Positions 1 to 7,401 are shown, counted from the first letter of the stretch. The stretch: 19,082 nt of DNA from Bacteriovorax stolpii (GCA_945890905.1 CAMDDI010000028.1:1-19082), one strand, 5' to 3'. Translations and numbers: made by a program. Notes: generated by a model not told the origin, from the sequence alone.

Positions 1-411
1 ATGGACATCCGCAGAATTGGTGCCATCAAAGACGGTGAAACTGTAACTGGTAACCGTACAAAAATTAAAGTTGTTAAAAATAAAGTAGCTCCTCCTTTCC
101 GTGAAGTTGAATTCGACATCATGTACGGAGAAGGTATTTCTAAAGAAGGCGATCTTTTGGATGTTGCTGCTAACGAAGGCATCATTGAAAAAGCTGGTGC
201 TTGGTACTCTTATAACAATGCTAAAGTTGGCCAAGGCCGCGAGCAGTCTAAAGAGTTCTTAAAAGCAAACCCTTCTATCATGGAAGAAATCCGTCACAAA
301 GTTCTCGCTAAGCACGGGATTGTGAAATCAACTGAGATGGCGACTGTGGATATGGCCACAGGGGAAATCAAAGAAGAAAAATCTTCTAAGAAAGACAAAA
401 AAATTCAATAA
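1..411 (+). CDS. recA: RecA recombinase, C-terminal part (5' end outside window)
   Basis: RecA forms the ATP-dependent nucleoprotein filament on single-stranded DNA that drives homologous recombination and LexA-type autocleavage. Only the last 136 codons are present. The reading frame is open at base 1, and the first residues MDIRRIGAIK match the internal RecA segment that follows the L2 region, so the first ATG is not the true start and about two thirds of the gene lies upstream. Visible RecA landmarks are VKNKVAPPF, the FDIMYGEGIS segment and EKAGAWYSY, followed by the C-terminal domain. The end is a lysine/glutamate-rich tail (KEEKSSKKDKKIQ), more basic than the acidic tail of E. coli RecA. 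The stop is TAA at 409-411 and is followed at once by an intrinsic terminator, then recX. Identification is by family recognition and is very secure. Confidence 0.98.
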   Translation: MDIRRIGAIKDGETVTGNRTKIKVVKNKVAPPFREVEFDIMYGEGISKEGDLLDVAANEGIIEKAGAWYSYNNAKVGQGREQSKEFLKANPSIMEEIRHKVLAKHGIVKSTEMATVDMATGEIKEEKSSKKDKKIQ

Positions 412-417
412 GCATTT

Positions 418-444
418 AGGCCACCTTCGGGTGGCCTTCTTTTT
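418..444 (+). terminator. Intrinsic terminator/attenuator between recA and recX
   Basis: An 8-bp perfect stem (AGGCCACC at 418-425, GGTGGCCT at 430-437) is closed by a stable TTCG tetraloop and followed by TCTTTTT. It begins 6 bases after the recA stop and ends 8 bases before the recX start codon. In E. coli a comparable recA-recX terminator lets only a minority of transcripts run on into recX; the same arrangement is inferred here. Confidence 0.9.
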
Positions 445-452
445 AGAGAACA

Positions 453-932
453 ATGAACCAACGTATTTATAACTACTCTATCCATCTCATAGCTCGCCAA
501 GACTACTCGGAGTTTAAACTTCGCCGTAAACTGCGCTCTAAAAAAGATAACCTCCCTCACGAAGTCGATGAAGTTATCGAAAAACTCAAGGCCAACGGTC
601 TCATTAAAGAAGAAAGCTACCGCCGCCTGTTTATCCGCAAATGGATGATGAAAGGCGAAGCCGAAGATAAGATCAAGAAACGTGGAGCGATGGAGAAATT
701 ATTATTCACCTCTGAAGAATTCAGGGCAATTGAAATCGAACTTGGTTTTACGGATGATGAAAGTTTAGAGAAGCTCATTGCTAAAAAACTCAGATCTAAA
801 GAGATCCCTACGAATCCAGAAGAAAAGTTTAAGCTACGGGATAAAGTTCTGCGTTTTCTGATTTCCAAAGGTCATAGTTACGAAGAGGCCAAGAAATCTC
901 TAGGCCCCCACTTTAACTCGGCCCGGGATTAG
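453..932 (+). CDS. recX: Regulatory protein RecX
   Basis: RecX binds RecA and limits filament growth or ATPase activity. The 159-residue length is close to that of E. coli RecX. The protein is built of the family's helical repeats: an N-terminal segment with ARQDYSEFKLRRKLRSK, then EVIEKLKANGLIKEESYRRLFIRKWM, and near the C-terminus VLRFLISKGHSYEEAKKSL, which is the typical tandem three-helix pattern. The ATG at 453 is preceded by a weak AGAG (445-448) that overlaps the tail of the recA terminator. No promoter is visible between the genes, so expression probably depends on read-through from recA, keeping RecX far below RecA levels. The stop codon overlaps by 4 bases the stop of the convergent small gene at 929-1204. 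Confidence 0.93.
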   Translation: MNQRIYNYSIHLIARQDYSEFKLRRKLRSKKDNLPHEVDEVIEKLKANGLIKEESYRRLFIRKWMMKGEAEDKIKKRGAMEKLLFTSEEFRAIEIELGFTDDESLEKLIAKKLRSKEIPTNPEEKFKLRDKVLRFLISKGHSYEEAKKSLGPHFNSARD

Positions 933-1204
933 AAGCATTTAGTATAGAAAGGCTTTTGAGTCGCTTTTGAAATGATCTCACCGTTAGAAGCCTCGGCACA
1001 AAACCACACATACCCAGTTGGTCCTTGATTATGAATGCCACACTCGTAGATGGCTTCCTGATCGATTTCAAGTCCCATGACGTCCGCTTGGGCAATAACC
1101 TTACTGATTCCAACTGCTGAGCATGCCTGAACTAGGTCTTGATCAGTAATCGCAAAACTACTTGAAGCAAAGATCATCATTGAGAGTGCGAGAAGCGTTT
1201 TCAT
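929..1204 (-). CDS. Small secreted protein with four cysteines, unknown function
   Basis: I do not recognise a family. The chosen start (ATG at 1204) gives 91 residues and has GAGG 5 bases upstream on the reverse strand; the in-frame ATG further upstream (1255) lacks this and would put 17 residues before the signal peptide. Residues 1-18 (MKTLLALSMMIFASSSFA) are a textbook Sec signal peptide with SFA before the cleavage point. The mature part is only about 73 residues with four cysteines (C28, C55, C69, C90), which could form two disulfides in the periplasm. It converges on recX with a 4-base TTAG overlap in which TAG ends recX and TAA ends this gene. The divergent neighbour at 1461 shares the 256-base upstream gap. 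The signal peptide plus ribosome binding site make a real gene likely. Confidence 0.65.
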   Translation of the reverse strand: MKTLLALSMMIFASSSFAITDQDLVQACSAVGISKVIAQADVMGLEIDQEAIYECGIHNQGPTGYVWFCAEASNGEIISKATQKPFYTKCF

Positions 1205-1304
1205 GAGGTCCTCTAAGGGGGAATTTGTGTGGGAGGAAGATAACATCACCAGCAATTTTGTGGGTATTCCCTGAAATCATTACATGATTACTCCACCTCA
1301 AAGT

Positions 1305-1351
1305 AGTGTCCAAAAACTAGACACTTGCCTCATCTGTCGAATGTTTAGACA
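1305..1351 (+). promoter_or_regulatory. Tandem inverted repeats TGTC-N9-GACA, candidate activator-binding sites
   Basis: Two copies of an inverted repeat lie 28 bp apart centre to centre. Copy 1 has arms AGTGTC (1305-1310) and GACACT (1320-1325). Copy 2 has arms TGTC (1335-1338) and GACA (1348-1351). The 18-base cores beginning at 1307 and 1335 agree at 13 positions, including the 3' block TAGACAC. Relative to the sigma-54 start predicted near 1446 the centres are at about -131 and -103, the usual range for NtrC-type enhancer-binding proteins. Which protein binds, if any, is unknown. Confidence 0.55.
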
Positions 1352-1419
1352 CCCACTATAAAGCTTACACTTTTCGCCTCTTGTCCCTCGAGAATTCCAC
1401 CATTTAACCCCTCATCTTC

Positions 1420-1435
1420 TGGCATTCAGCTTGCT
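1420..1435 (+). promoter_or_regulatory. Candidate sigma-54 (-24/-12) promoter
   Basis: The sequence TGGCATTCAGCTTGCT has GG at 1421-1422 and GC at 1433-1434 with exactly 10 bases between them. It matches the sigma-54 consensus TGGCAC-N5-TTGCW at all but one position. The expected transcription start is near 1446, leaving a short leader of about 15 bases that carries an AAGGGG ribosome binding site (1447-1452) before the ATG at 1461. The tandem inverted repeats upstream strengthen the call. Confidence 0.65.
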
Positions 1436-1460
1436 TATATAAGGCTAAGGGGAACACAAT

Positions 1461-2240
1461 ATGATGATCACTAAAAACAAGAAAAAGACTCTCTCAGCAC
1501 TAGTAGTAACACTACTAATCTCTGTAGGCTCTTATAATGCCATCGTGATCAACTCTAAGTCTGACCTTGCTTCTGATGAAATGAAGTTTGTTAAGCGTTT
1601 AGATGAAGTCATGGGTGTAACAACTCTTGGTCGTTCAACTGCTTCAGTAAATTGGAAAAAACTTGATGGTAAAACTGCTGTGAATGTTGTTTCAGCTGCT
1701 CCAAAAGCTCTTTCAGTAGTAGCAGTTCAAAATACAGTTGTTTCAGCTCCTGTTAAAGAAGTTGAAGTTGCAGCTATTCAAGAAGAATTAAGCTTAAATC
1801 TTATCGAAGTTTCAAATACTAAAAAATGGGCCAAAGGTCTTCCTAAGTCACAATTTGAAGGGAATCTTTCAACAAGTGGTGGTGTGATTGAATCTTTAAC
1901 CGTATCTCTTCCTAATGGTGAGAGTGTTTCTGCTTCTTTGTCTGAACTAGCAGGTAATGTTTTTAGCTACGATATCAATGGTGAGTCTTTCAGCGGTCTT
2001 TTGTACAAAGTTGACGTGAATTCATACATGGTAACTTTGACTAACGGTCCATTAGAAGGAACTCGTCTTCGTTTTGCTGGTGAATTATCTTCTGAGCAAG
2101 TTGAAATCCAAGATACTCTAGCTTCTGAGAACAATGTTGAAGTGGGAACTTTCGGTCAAACTGAAGTTTCTGAGGCACCAGCTCAAGATGCAGAAGTTCC
2201 AGCTCAAGCTTCTGTTGAAGGCCAAACTTTTAATTTCTAA
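1461..2240 (+). CDS. Exported or membrane-anchored protein of unknown function
   Basis: This 259-residue protein belongs to no family I recognise. It starts with a basic stretch (KNKKK) followed by a hydrophobic segment at about residues 10-30, which is either a Sec signal peptide (possible cleavage after SYNA) or a signal anchor. Residues about 110-205 look like a small beta-rich domain (KGLPKSQFEGNL, VSLPNGESVS, GNVFSYDINGESFSG, NSYMVTLTNGPLEGTRL). The last 50 or so residues are acidic and rich in Pro, Ala, Gln and Val, as in a disordered tail. Codons are strongly biased to GCT, GTT, CTT and GAA, as in the recA fragment, which suggests high expression. ATG 1461 and ATG 1464 are both possible starts; AAGGGG lies 8 bases before the first. 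The upstream region carries the sigma-54 promoter and tandem sites, so expression is probably conditional. Confidence 0.85.
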   Translation: MMITKNKKKTLSALVVTLLISVGSYNAIVINSKSDLASDEMKFVKRLDEVMGVTTLGRSTASVNWKKLDGKTAVNVVSAAPKALSVVAVQNTVVSAPVKEVEVAAIQEELSLNLIEVSNTKKWAKGLPKSQFEGNLSTSGGVIESLTVSLPNGESVSASLSELAGNVFSYDINGESFSGLLYKVDVNSYMVTLTNGPLEGTRLRFAGELSSEQVEIQDTLASENNVEVGTFGQTEVSEAPAQDAEVPAQASVEGQTFNF

Positions 2241-2339
2241 GATTTCTAAAAAACCCCGAATTGCCGCACGGCACACGTCTCGTATTTCCCTATAGTTTCT
2301 GTTAGCCTTTTACGGCTATTTCAACTCTAGAGGATATGT

Positions 2340-4952
2340 ATGCGCGCGCAAGAAATTCGTAATGCTTTTTCCAATTATTTCATTAAGCATGGCCATGAAA
2401 AACATAAGTCATCAAGCTTAGCTCCCTACAACGATCCCACCATACTTTTTGCTAATGCTGGTATGAACCAGTTCAAAGATTTTTTTACGGGTAAGGCCAA
2501 TCCGGCTAACCGACGTGCAGTGACCATTCAGAAATGCGTGCGCGCTGGTGGAAAACACAACGATTTAGAAAACGTGGGATTCACGGCACGCCATCATACA
2601 TTTTTTGAAATGCTCGGTAACTTCTCCTTTGGTGATTACTTTAAAAAAGATGCCATTCGATTTGCGTGGGAACTTCTCACTGTGGATTTAAAAATTCCTA
2701 AAGATAAACTCCTTGTGACAGTGCATGACTCAGATGATGAAGCCATGATGATCTGGCACAAAGATATGGGTGTGCCTCTTGAGCGCATCTTTAAGCTGGG
2801 AGATAAATCAAACTTCTGGGAAATGGGAGACGTGGGTCCCTGTGGTCCGTGTACGGAAATTTTTTATGATCACGGTCCTGAGAGATCAACGGGAGTTCCT
2901 GCCGGACATCAAGAGATTGATGATGAAGGCCGCTACGTTGAAATCTGGAACCTTGTTTTCATGCAGTATGAAAAATACAAAGAAGGAACTGAGATCAAGC
3001 GCAAACCACTTCCTAAGCCTTCAGTGGATACCGGAGCAGGTCTTGAGCGTGTAGCAGCAGTTATTCAAGGCAAGTACTACAATTACGATACTGATATTTT
3101 TGAACCTGTTATGAAGGCCATTGGAAAACTCTCTGGCAAAGATTACTACACAGATAAAAGCGAAGAAGTGAAATCTTCTTTCCGTGTAGTTGCCGATCAC
3201 ATCCGTTCGGCTACTATGCTCATCACTGATGGTGTTATTCCTTCTAATGATGGACGCGGCTATGTTCTGCGTCGAATTATTCGCCGTGCAGTCCGCCACT
3301 TATCTCTTATGGGTTTAAAAGATATCAGCTTCTATAAGCTAGTTCCCTCCGTCTTTGAATCTCTTGGTGAAGAATATCCAGACAACGCATCCAACGCAGC
3401 TCTGGCGGAAAAACTCCTAAAGCTCGAAGAAGAAAAATTTAGAAAGACCCTTGATACAGGGTTGGCCCTGATCAATGAAGAACTCGGCAAAGTCAGAGCT
3501 GGTTCTAAATTTTCTGGTGAAGCAGCTTTCAAACTCTACGATACATTCGGATTTCCGCTAGATCTCACAGAAGTTATTGTACGTGAAAAAAATCTTGAAC
3601 TAGACAATGAGGGTTTTGAAGCGGCCATGTCCCGTCAAAAAGCTCAGTCTAAGAAGGGTTCAAAGTTTGCAGTTCAAGAAGATAATCTCAAAGTCTTCTA
3701 CAGCATTAAAGAAAAATTTGGGGACACAAAGTTTTTAGGCTACGAAGAAGTTGTTTCTGATGCCAAGCTTATAGCGAAAGAAGAAATCGATGGAACATTC
3801 TATTTAGTTTTTGATAAGTCTCCCTTTTACGGCGAAGGTGGAGGTCAATTAGGTGATAAGGGAGAAATTTTCTCGAGAGAAGGAAAGCTCGCCACAATCA
3901 CTGACACTCAAAAACCAGTTGATGGACTTCACGTTCACCTATCTCCAGATGCTGATGCCTTAACAATTGGCGAATCTTATAAGCTTAAAGTAAATCACCA
4001 AGAGCGAGAACTCACTAAGCGCAATCACTCTGCGACTCACCTATTGCAATCAGCATTGATTAAAGTTCTGGGTCAGCATGTGAAGCAGGCCGGATCTTCA
4101 GTAGGCCCTGATCGACTACGTTTTGATTTCACTCATAATGAAGCCTTAAAACCAGAAGAAATCTCCCGTGTGGAAGAGTTAGTGAATTCTGCGGTGGCCA
4201 CAGCCCTTCCGGTTGAAGCTGTTCAGATGTCAAAAGACGAAGCCACAAAGAAAGGGGCGATGGCACTCTTCGGTGAAAAATACGGCGACCGCGTTCGTGT
4301 CTTAAGTATGGGAGACTTCTCGGTTGAGCTTTGTGGAGGAACCCACGTTCATAACACTGGTGAGATTGGCTTGTTTAAAATCATCATCGAAACAGCCCTG
4401 GCCTCTGGTGTTCGCCGGATCGAAGCCATCACATCCACGAATGCTATCGACTATCTTTTGAACCGCTCAAAGATTCTTTCAGAAGTTGAGAAAAATTTCT
4501 CTGTTAAAGAAGAAAAAGTTTTAGAGAAAATTCAAAGTCTGCGCGATGACCTTAAAGATAAATCTAAGCAGCTTGAAAACCTCAATGATAAATTACAAAA
4601 CTTTGAATCTCAGAGTCTCTTTAATAATGAAGCTCCTATTAAAGGTGGACTCACTCTGACTGTGGCCAAGGCACCAAGCGCGGATTTACCGAACATGAAA
4701 AAACTTGCCGATATTTTTGCAGATAAGTTTTCTCACGGAGTTCTTTTCTTATATGCCGTGGAAGCCGACAAAGTTTCATTTGTTCTTAAAACAAACCGCG
4801 CAAACTCAAGTGTGGATTGTTCAGCGGTCTTAAAACAAGTGATGCCCATCGTGAATGGCAGAGGTGGCGGTAAACCTGATAATGCTCAAGGCTCAGGGGA
4901 TGCAGCGAAACTCAATGATTTATTAAAAGCAGTTGAAGGGGCCCTGAAGTGA
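2340..4952 (+). CDS. alaS: Alanyl-tRNA synthetase
   Basis: This cytoplasmic class II synthetase charges tRNA-Ala and edits mis-charged Ser/Gly. At 870 residues it is the normal full length. The N-terminal catalytic core contains RAGGKHNDLENVG (68-80) and the following FTARHHTFFEMLGNFSFGDYF, typical of AlaRS motif 2, with GRGYVLRRIIRRAVRHL further on. The editing domain has the zinc ligands H563 and H567 (HSATH) and C665 and H669 (CGGTH), all intact. A coiled-coil stretch (about 715-760) leads to the C-terminal DHHA1 domain with GRGGGKPDNAQGSG near the end. AGAGG at 2329-2333 lies 6 bases before the ATG. The stop TGA overlaps the GTG start of the following lipoprotein gene, so the two are co-transcribed. 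No clear promoter was found in the 99 bases upstream. Confidence 0.98.
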   Translation: MRAQEIRNAFSNYFIKHGHEKHKSSSLAPYNDPTILFANAGMNQFKDFFTGKANPANRRAVTIQKCVRAGGKHNDLENVGFTARHHTFFEMLGNFSFGDYFKKDAIRFAWELLTVDLKIPKDKLLVTVHDSDDEAMMIWHKDMGVPLERIFKLGDKSNFWEMGDVGPCGPCTEIFYDHGPERSTGVPAGHQEIDDEGRYVEIWNLVFMQYEKYKEGTEIKRKPLPKPSVDTGAGLERVAAVIQGKYYNYDTDIFEPVMKAIGKLSGKDYYTDKSEEVKSSFRVVADHIRSATMLITDGVIPSNDGRGYVLRRIIRRAVRHLSLMGLKDISFYKLVPSVFESLGEEYPDNASNAALAEKLLKLEEEKFRKTLDTGLALINEELGKVRAGSKFSGEAAFKLYDTFGFPLDLTEVIVREKNLELDNEGFEAAMSRQKAQSKKGSKFAVQEDNLKVFYSIKEKFGDTKFLGYEEVVSDAKLIAKEEIDGTFYLVFDKSPFYGEGGGQLGDKGEIFSREGKLATITDTQKPVDGLHVHLSPDADALTIGESYKLKVNHQERELTKRNHSATHLLQSALIKVLGQHVKQAGSSVGPDRLRFDFTHNEALKPEEISRVEELVNSAVATALPVEAVQMSKDEATKKGAMALFGEKYGDRVRVLSMGDFSVELCGGTHVHNTGEIGLFKIIIETALASGVRRIEAITSTNAIDYLLNRSKILSEVEKNFSVKEEKVLEKIQSLRDDLKDKSKQLENLNDKLQNFESQSLFNNEAPIKGGLTLTVAKAPSADLPNMKKLADIFADKFSHGVLFLYAVEADKVSFVLKTNRANSSVDCSAVLKQVMPIVNGRGGGKPDNAQGSGDAAKLNDLLKAVEGALK

Positions 4953-6661
4953 AATTTTTAATTCTTGCGATACTTGTTCTTGGTTTTAGTTGTACCCAAA
5001 GTGCTCATAAAGAAAACACCATCTCAATTTCTATCCCTCAAGAAATTTCTACTCTTGATCCGGCCAATTGCTACGATACGGTATGCTATATGCCTGTGGC
5101 CCAAGTTTATGAAACCCTCTATGAGCTCGAATATCTCAAGCGCCCATATTCACTTCGCCCATTATTGGCAGAAGGCATGCCTGAATTATCGCGAGATCGG
5201 TTGAAGTATACTTTTAAAATCAAAAAAGGGATTAAGTATCATGCATCAGATTTAGTTCCAGCTGGGCGGGAAGTTAAAGCTCAGGATTTTGTTACTCAAA
5301 TTAAGCGGCTGGCGTTTCTTGGATCACACTCCCAAGGCTGGTGGCTCTTTGACGGAAAAGTGAAGGGTCTCAATGATTGGAGAGATAAAGTTCAAACAGA
5401 TATGGATAAGTTTTCTGTGGAAACAGTCTCTGGGCTCTATGCTCCCGATGATCACACTCTTGTTATTGAATTAGTGCGTCCATATCCGCAATTGATGTTT
5501 GCTCTAGGATTAAACTTTGCTTCTCCCGTTCCTGAAGAAGCTATGAAGACACTCAGAAATGATCTCTCTATGGTGACGGTGGGTACTGGTCCTTACGAAA
5601 TTGTCAGCTATAATTCCACGCAAGAAGTAACTCTTAAAAAGAATCCCAACTATATCACGAGTACCTATCCCGCTGAAGGAGACCGCTATGCTCATGAGAG
5701 TGGACTTCTCAAAGATGCTGGGGCGAAACTTCCGTTCATGGAAAACATTAAGCTCATCGTTATTAAAGAAGCCCAGACAGATTGGCTCAATTTTCTTAAG
5801 AAGAAAATTGATATGATCAATCTCACTAAGGATCACTACCACGTGGCCCTAACCAGTGAGGGGAAACTCAAACCAGAAATTTCAAAAGATAAAATTCAAC
5901 TTCAAGCTTCCCCCACTCTGATTTACTGGTGGATTGCCTTCAACATGAAAGATCCTCTGTTTGGGAATAATCTCAACTTAAGAAAGGCCATCGCTCATGG
6001 AGTGAATATTGATAAATACATTGAGCTCTTCACTTATAATGTGGCCCAAAAAGCTAATTCCATCTACCCACCAGGTCTTCCTGGCTACTCCCCCTCCACC
6101 GAGCTTCCCTATAAGTACGACCTGACTTTAGCTAAAGAGTACTTAGTGAAAGCCGGATATCCCAATGGCAAAGGTCTTCCACCAATTACTTTTGATGTTC
6201 GTGGAACTGATACCCGCAAACGTCAGATGGGCGAATTTATCCAGCAAGAACTTCGTAACTTAGGAATGGAAATCACGGTAAGAATTAATTCTTTCCCGGC
6301 CTTCTTAGAGAAATCAAGAAGTGGCGAGCTTCAATTCTGGCAAGGTGGTTGGGTGCTTGATTACCCAGATGCTGAAAACGTTCTACAACTTCTCACAACG
6401 GCGAATTTGCCTCCTGGACCTAACTCGTCTCAGTACTCAAATGCCAAATACGATAAACTTTTTGAAGAACTCAAGGGTCTCGATGATGGTCCTCACAAAT
6501 CAAATCTCATGGCCCAAATGGAAGTGCTCGTGAATAACGATCTGCCATGGGTGATGCAGTACTACTCGAGAAACTATATCCTGTATCACGACTACTTTAA
6601 GAATTTCCGCTACTCAGACATCATTTATAACAATCTTAAGTATATTAAAATCCAAGAATAG
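4949..6661 (+). CDS. ABC transporter solute-binding protein, family 5 (oligopeptide type), probable lipoprotein
   Basis: This 570-residue protein is a family 5 extracellular solute-binding protein (OppA/DppA/MppA type), which captures peptides in the periplasm and delivers them to an ABC permease. Family features are the opening ISIPQEISTLDPAN, the VGTGPYEI segment (about 211-218), NLRKAIAHGVNIDKYI followed by YPPGLPGYSP, and the C-terminal AKYDKLFEEL...LPWVMQYYSRNYILY. The N-terminus is a signal sequence ending in LGFSC with Cys15; the residue at -3 is Gly rather than the preferred Leu, so the lipobox is imperfect but plausible. Translation starts at GTG 4949 inside the alaS stop (GTGA), so it is probably coupled to alaS. 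No permease or ATPase gene is nearby, so it must use components encoded elsewhere or serve as a stand-alone sensor. A strong hairpin follows the stop. Confidence 0.92.
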   Translation: MKFLILAILVLGFSCTQSAHKENTISISIPQEISTLDPANCYDTVCYMPVAQVYETLYELEYLKRPYSLRPLLAEGMPELSRDRLKYTFKIKKGIKYHASDLVPAGREVKAQDFVTQIKRLAFLGSHSQGWWLFDGKVKGLNDWRDKVQTDMDKFSVETVSGLYAPDDHTLVIELVRPYPQLMFALGLNFASPVPEEAMKTLRNDLSMVTVGTGPYEIVSYNSTQEVTLKKNPNYITSTYPAEGDRYAHESGLLKDAGAKLPFMENIKLIVIKEAQTDWLNFLKKKIDMINLTKDHYHVALTSEGKLKPEISKDKIQLQASPTLIYWWIAFNMKDPLFGNNLNLRKAIAHGVNIDKYIELFTYNVAQKANSIYPPGLPGYSPSTELPYKYDLTLAKEYLVKAGYPNGKGLPPITFDVRGTDTRKRQMGEFIQQELRNLGMEITVRINSFPAFLEKSRSGELQFWQGGWVLDYPDAENVLQLLTTANLPPGPNSSQYSNAKYDKLFEELKGLDDGPHKSNLMAQMEVLVNNDLPWVMQYYSRNYILYHDYFKNFRYSDIIYNNLKYIKIQE

Positions 6662-6672
6662 TACTCCACTTC

Positions 6673-6700
6673 TGACCATGATGCTCAGGTATCATGGTCA
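6673..6700 (+). terminator. Strong hairpin after the alaS-lipoprotein operon
   Basis: A perfect 10-bp inverted repeat (TGACCATGAT at 6673-6682, ATCATGGTCA at 6691-6700) with an 8-base loop begins 11 bases after the stop. It is followed by TCCTTAACTT, not a true T-run, so it may be a weak or factor-assisted terminator, an mRNA 3' stabiliser, or less likely an operator for the next gene. Confidence 0.55.
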
Positions 6701-6760
6701 TCCTTAACTTCTCTTAAACTTAGACGATAAGCCTTAGGTAACACCTGCGAGGCCCTTGTT

Positions 6761-7144
6761 ATGAAAATTTTATTTCTGCTGTTTTCACTCTGTTTAAGCC
6801 AGCCTATTTTGGCGCGCTCTTATGTAATTTTCAGTATGACCCAAGACCTTTCTATGGGAACTGAGAATGAAGTCATCCGTAAAAACTATTACATCAACAT
6901 GGGCTCTGCTGCTGGTATCAAAAAAGATAGCGTAGTTGATGTCTTCCGAATTATTTCTGTTCAAAATCCTTACGATAGTAAAAAACGAGTTAACTACCGG
7001 GTTAAAATCGGTGAGCTTAAAGTTCTTCATTCATCAGATGAAGGTGCTATTGCCACGGTTAAAGAATACGAAAAAGAAGATGCTCCTATCTTCGATATCC
7101 AGCAGTTTATGATCGGAGATCACGTGGCCATCAACGTCGATTAG
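6761..7144 (+). CDS. Small exported beta-rich protein, unknown function
   Basis: This 127-residue protein has a clear Sec signal peptide (MKILFLLFSLCLSQPILA, residues 1-18). The mature part alternates short beta-strand-like segments: YYINMGSAAGIKKDSVVDVFR, then YRVKIGELKVLHSSDEGAIATVKEY, then FMIGDHVAI. This order (glycine-marked start, hydrophobic VDVFR strand, KIGELKVL strand, GAIATV strand, IGDHV end) resembles the small beta domain at the C-terminus of FlgT and related periplasmic proteins; that is an impression from pattern, not an alignment. GAGG at 6749-6752 lies 8 bases before the ATG. The TAG stop overlaps by 4 bases the stop of the convergent gene at 7141-7401. The hairpin upstream suggests its own transcript. 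Confidence 0.8.
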   Translation: MKILFLLFSLCLSQPILARSYVIFSMTQDLSMGTENEVIRKNYYINMGSAAGIKKDSVVDVFRIISVQNPYDSKKRVNYRVKIGELKVLHSSDEGAIATVKEYEKEDAPIFDIQQFMIGDHVAINVD

Positions 7145-7401
7145 GATTTATCCCAGCAGTCTTCTAAATTTTTTACTTTGAGTATGGTTCCTTTTAGAAT
7201 CCCTCTCTCGCATGAGAGCATTTGCACATACATCAAGTACTCTTCAGCTTTCTTAATTTGAAAATCGATGCGACCCTTCAAAAGAACTCTACGAAGTGCC
7301 TCCCCCGCACAGACACCCTTGAAGTGAAACTCATACCAATTCTCATGAGAGTTGAATTTAGTGACGCTTAAACATTTAGAAACTATAATAACAGTCTTCA
7401 T
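7141..7401 (-). CDS. Small hypothetical protein (86 aa)
   Basis: I do not recognise a family. The internal ATG at 7401 gives 86 residues: a short hydrophobic start (MKTVIIVSKCLSV), then alternating strand and helix patterns (WYEFHFKGVCAGEALRRVLL, FQIKKAEEYLMYVQML, GILKGTILKVKNLEDCW), consistent with a compact soluble domain. No signal peptide is convincing. The frame stays open upstream to 7647, but that would run into the divergent acyl-CoA synthetase gene, so the short form is preferred. There is no good Shine-Dalgarno sequence before 7401, which lowers confidence. In favour, the ORF fills an otherwise empty gap of about 350 bases and ends in a TTAG overlap with the gene at 6761-7144, the same geometry as recX and its convergent neighbour. 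Confidence 0.55.
   Translation of the reverse strand: MKTVIIVSKCLSVTKFNSHENWYEFHFKGVCAGEALRRVLLKGRIDFQIKKAEEYLMYVQMLSCERGILKGTILKVKNLEDCWDKS

Noticed and set aside
2262..2273. TGCC-GCAC-GGCA hairpin after the 1461-2240 gene
   Set aside because: The stem is only 4 bp with a tetraloop and no T-run follows, so I would not call it a terminator.
2303..2318. TAGCC/GGCTA stem just before alaS as a leader structure or T-box
   Set aside because: The stem is 5 bp with no T-box, specifier or antiterminator elements around it; likely chance.
3021..3299. Reverse-strand open frame of 92 codons inside alaS
   Set aside because: Shadow of a strongly supported gene; no signal, no family pattern, no ribosome site.
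5510..5842. Reverse-strand open frame of 110 codons inside the solute-binding protein gene
   Set aside because: Lies wholly within a well-recognised coding region and has no recognisable features.
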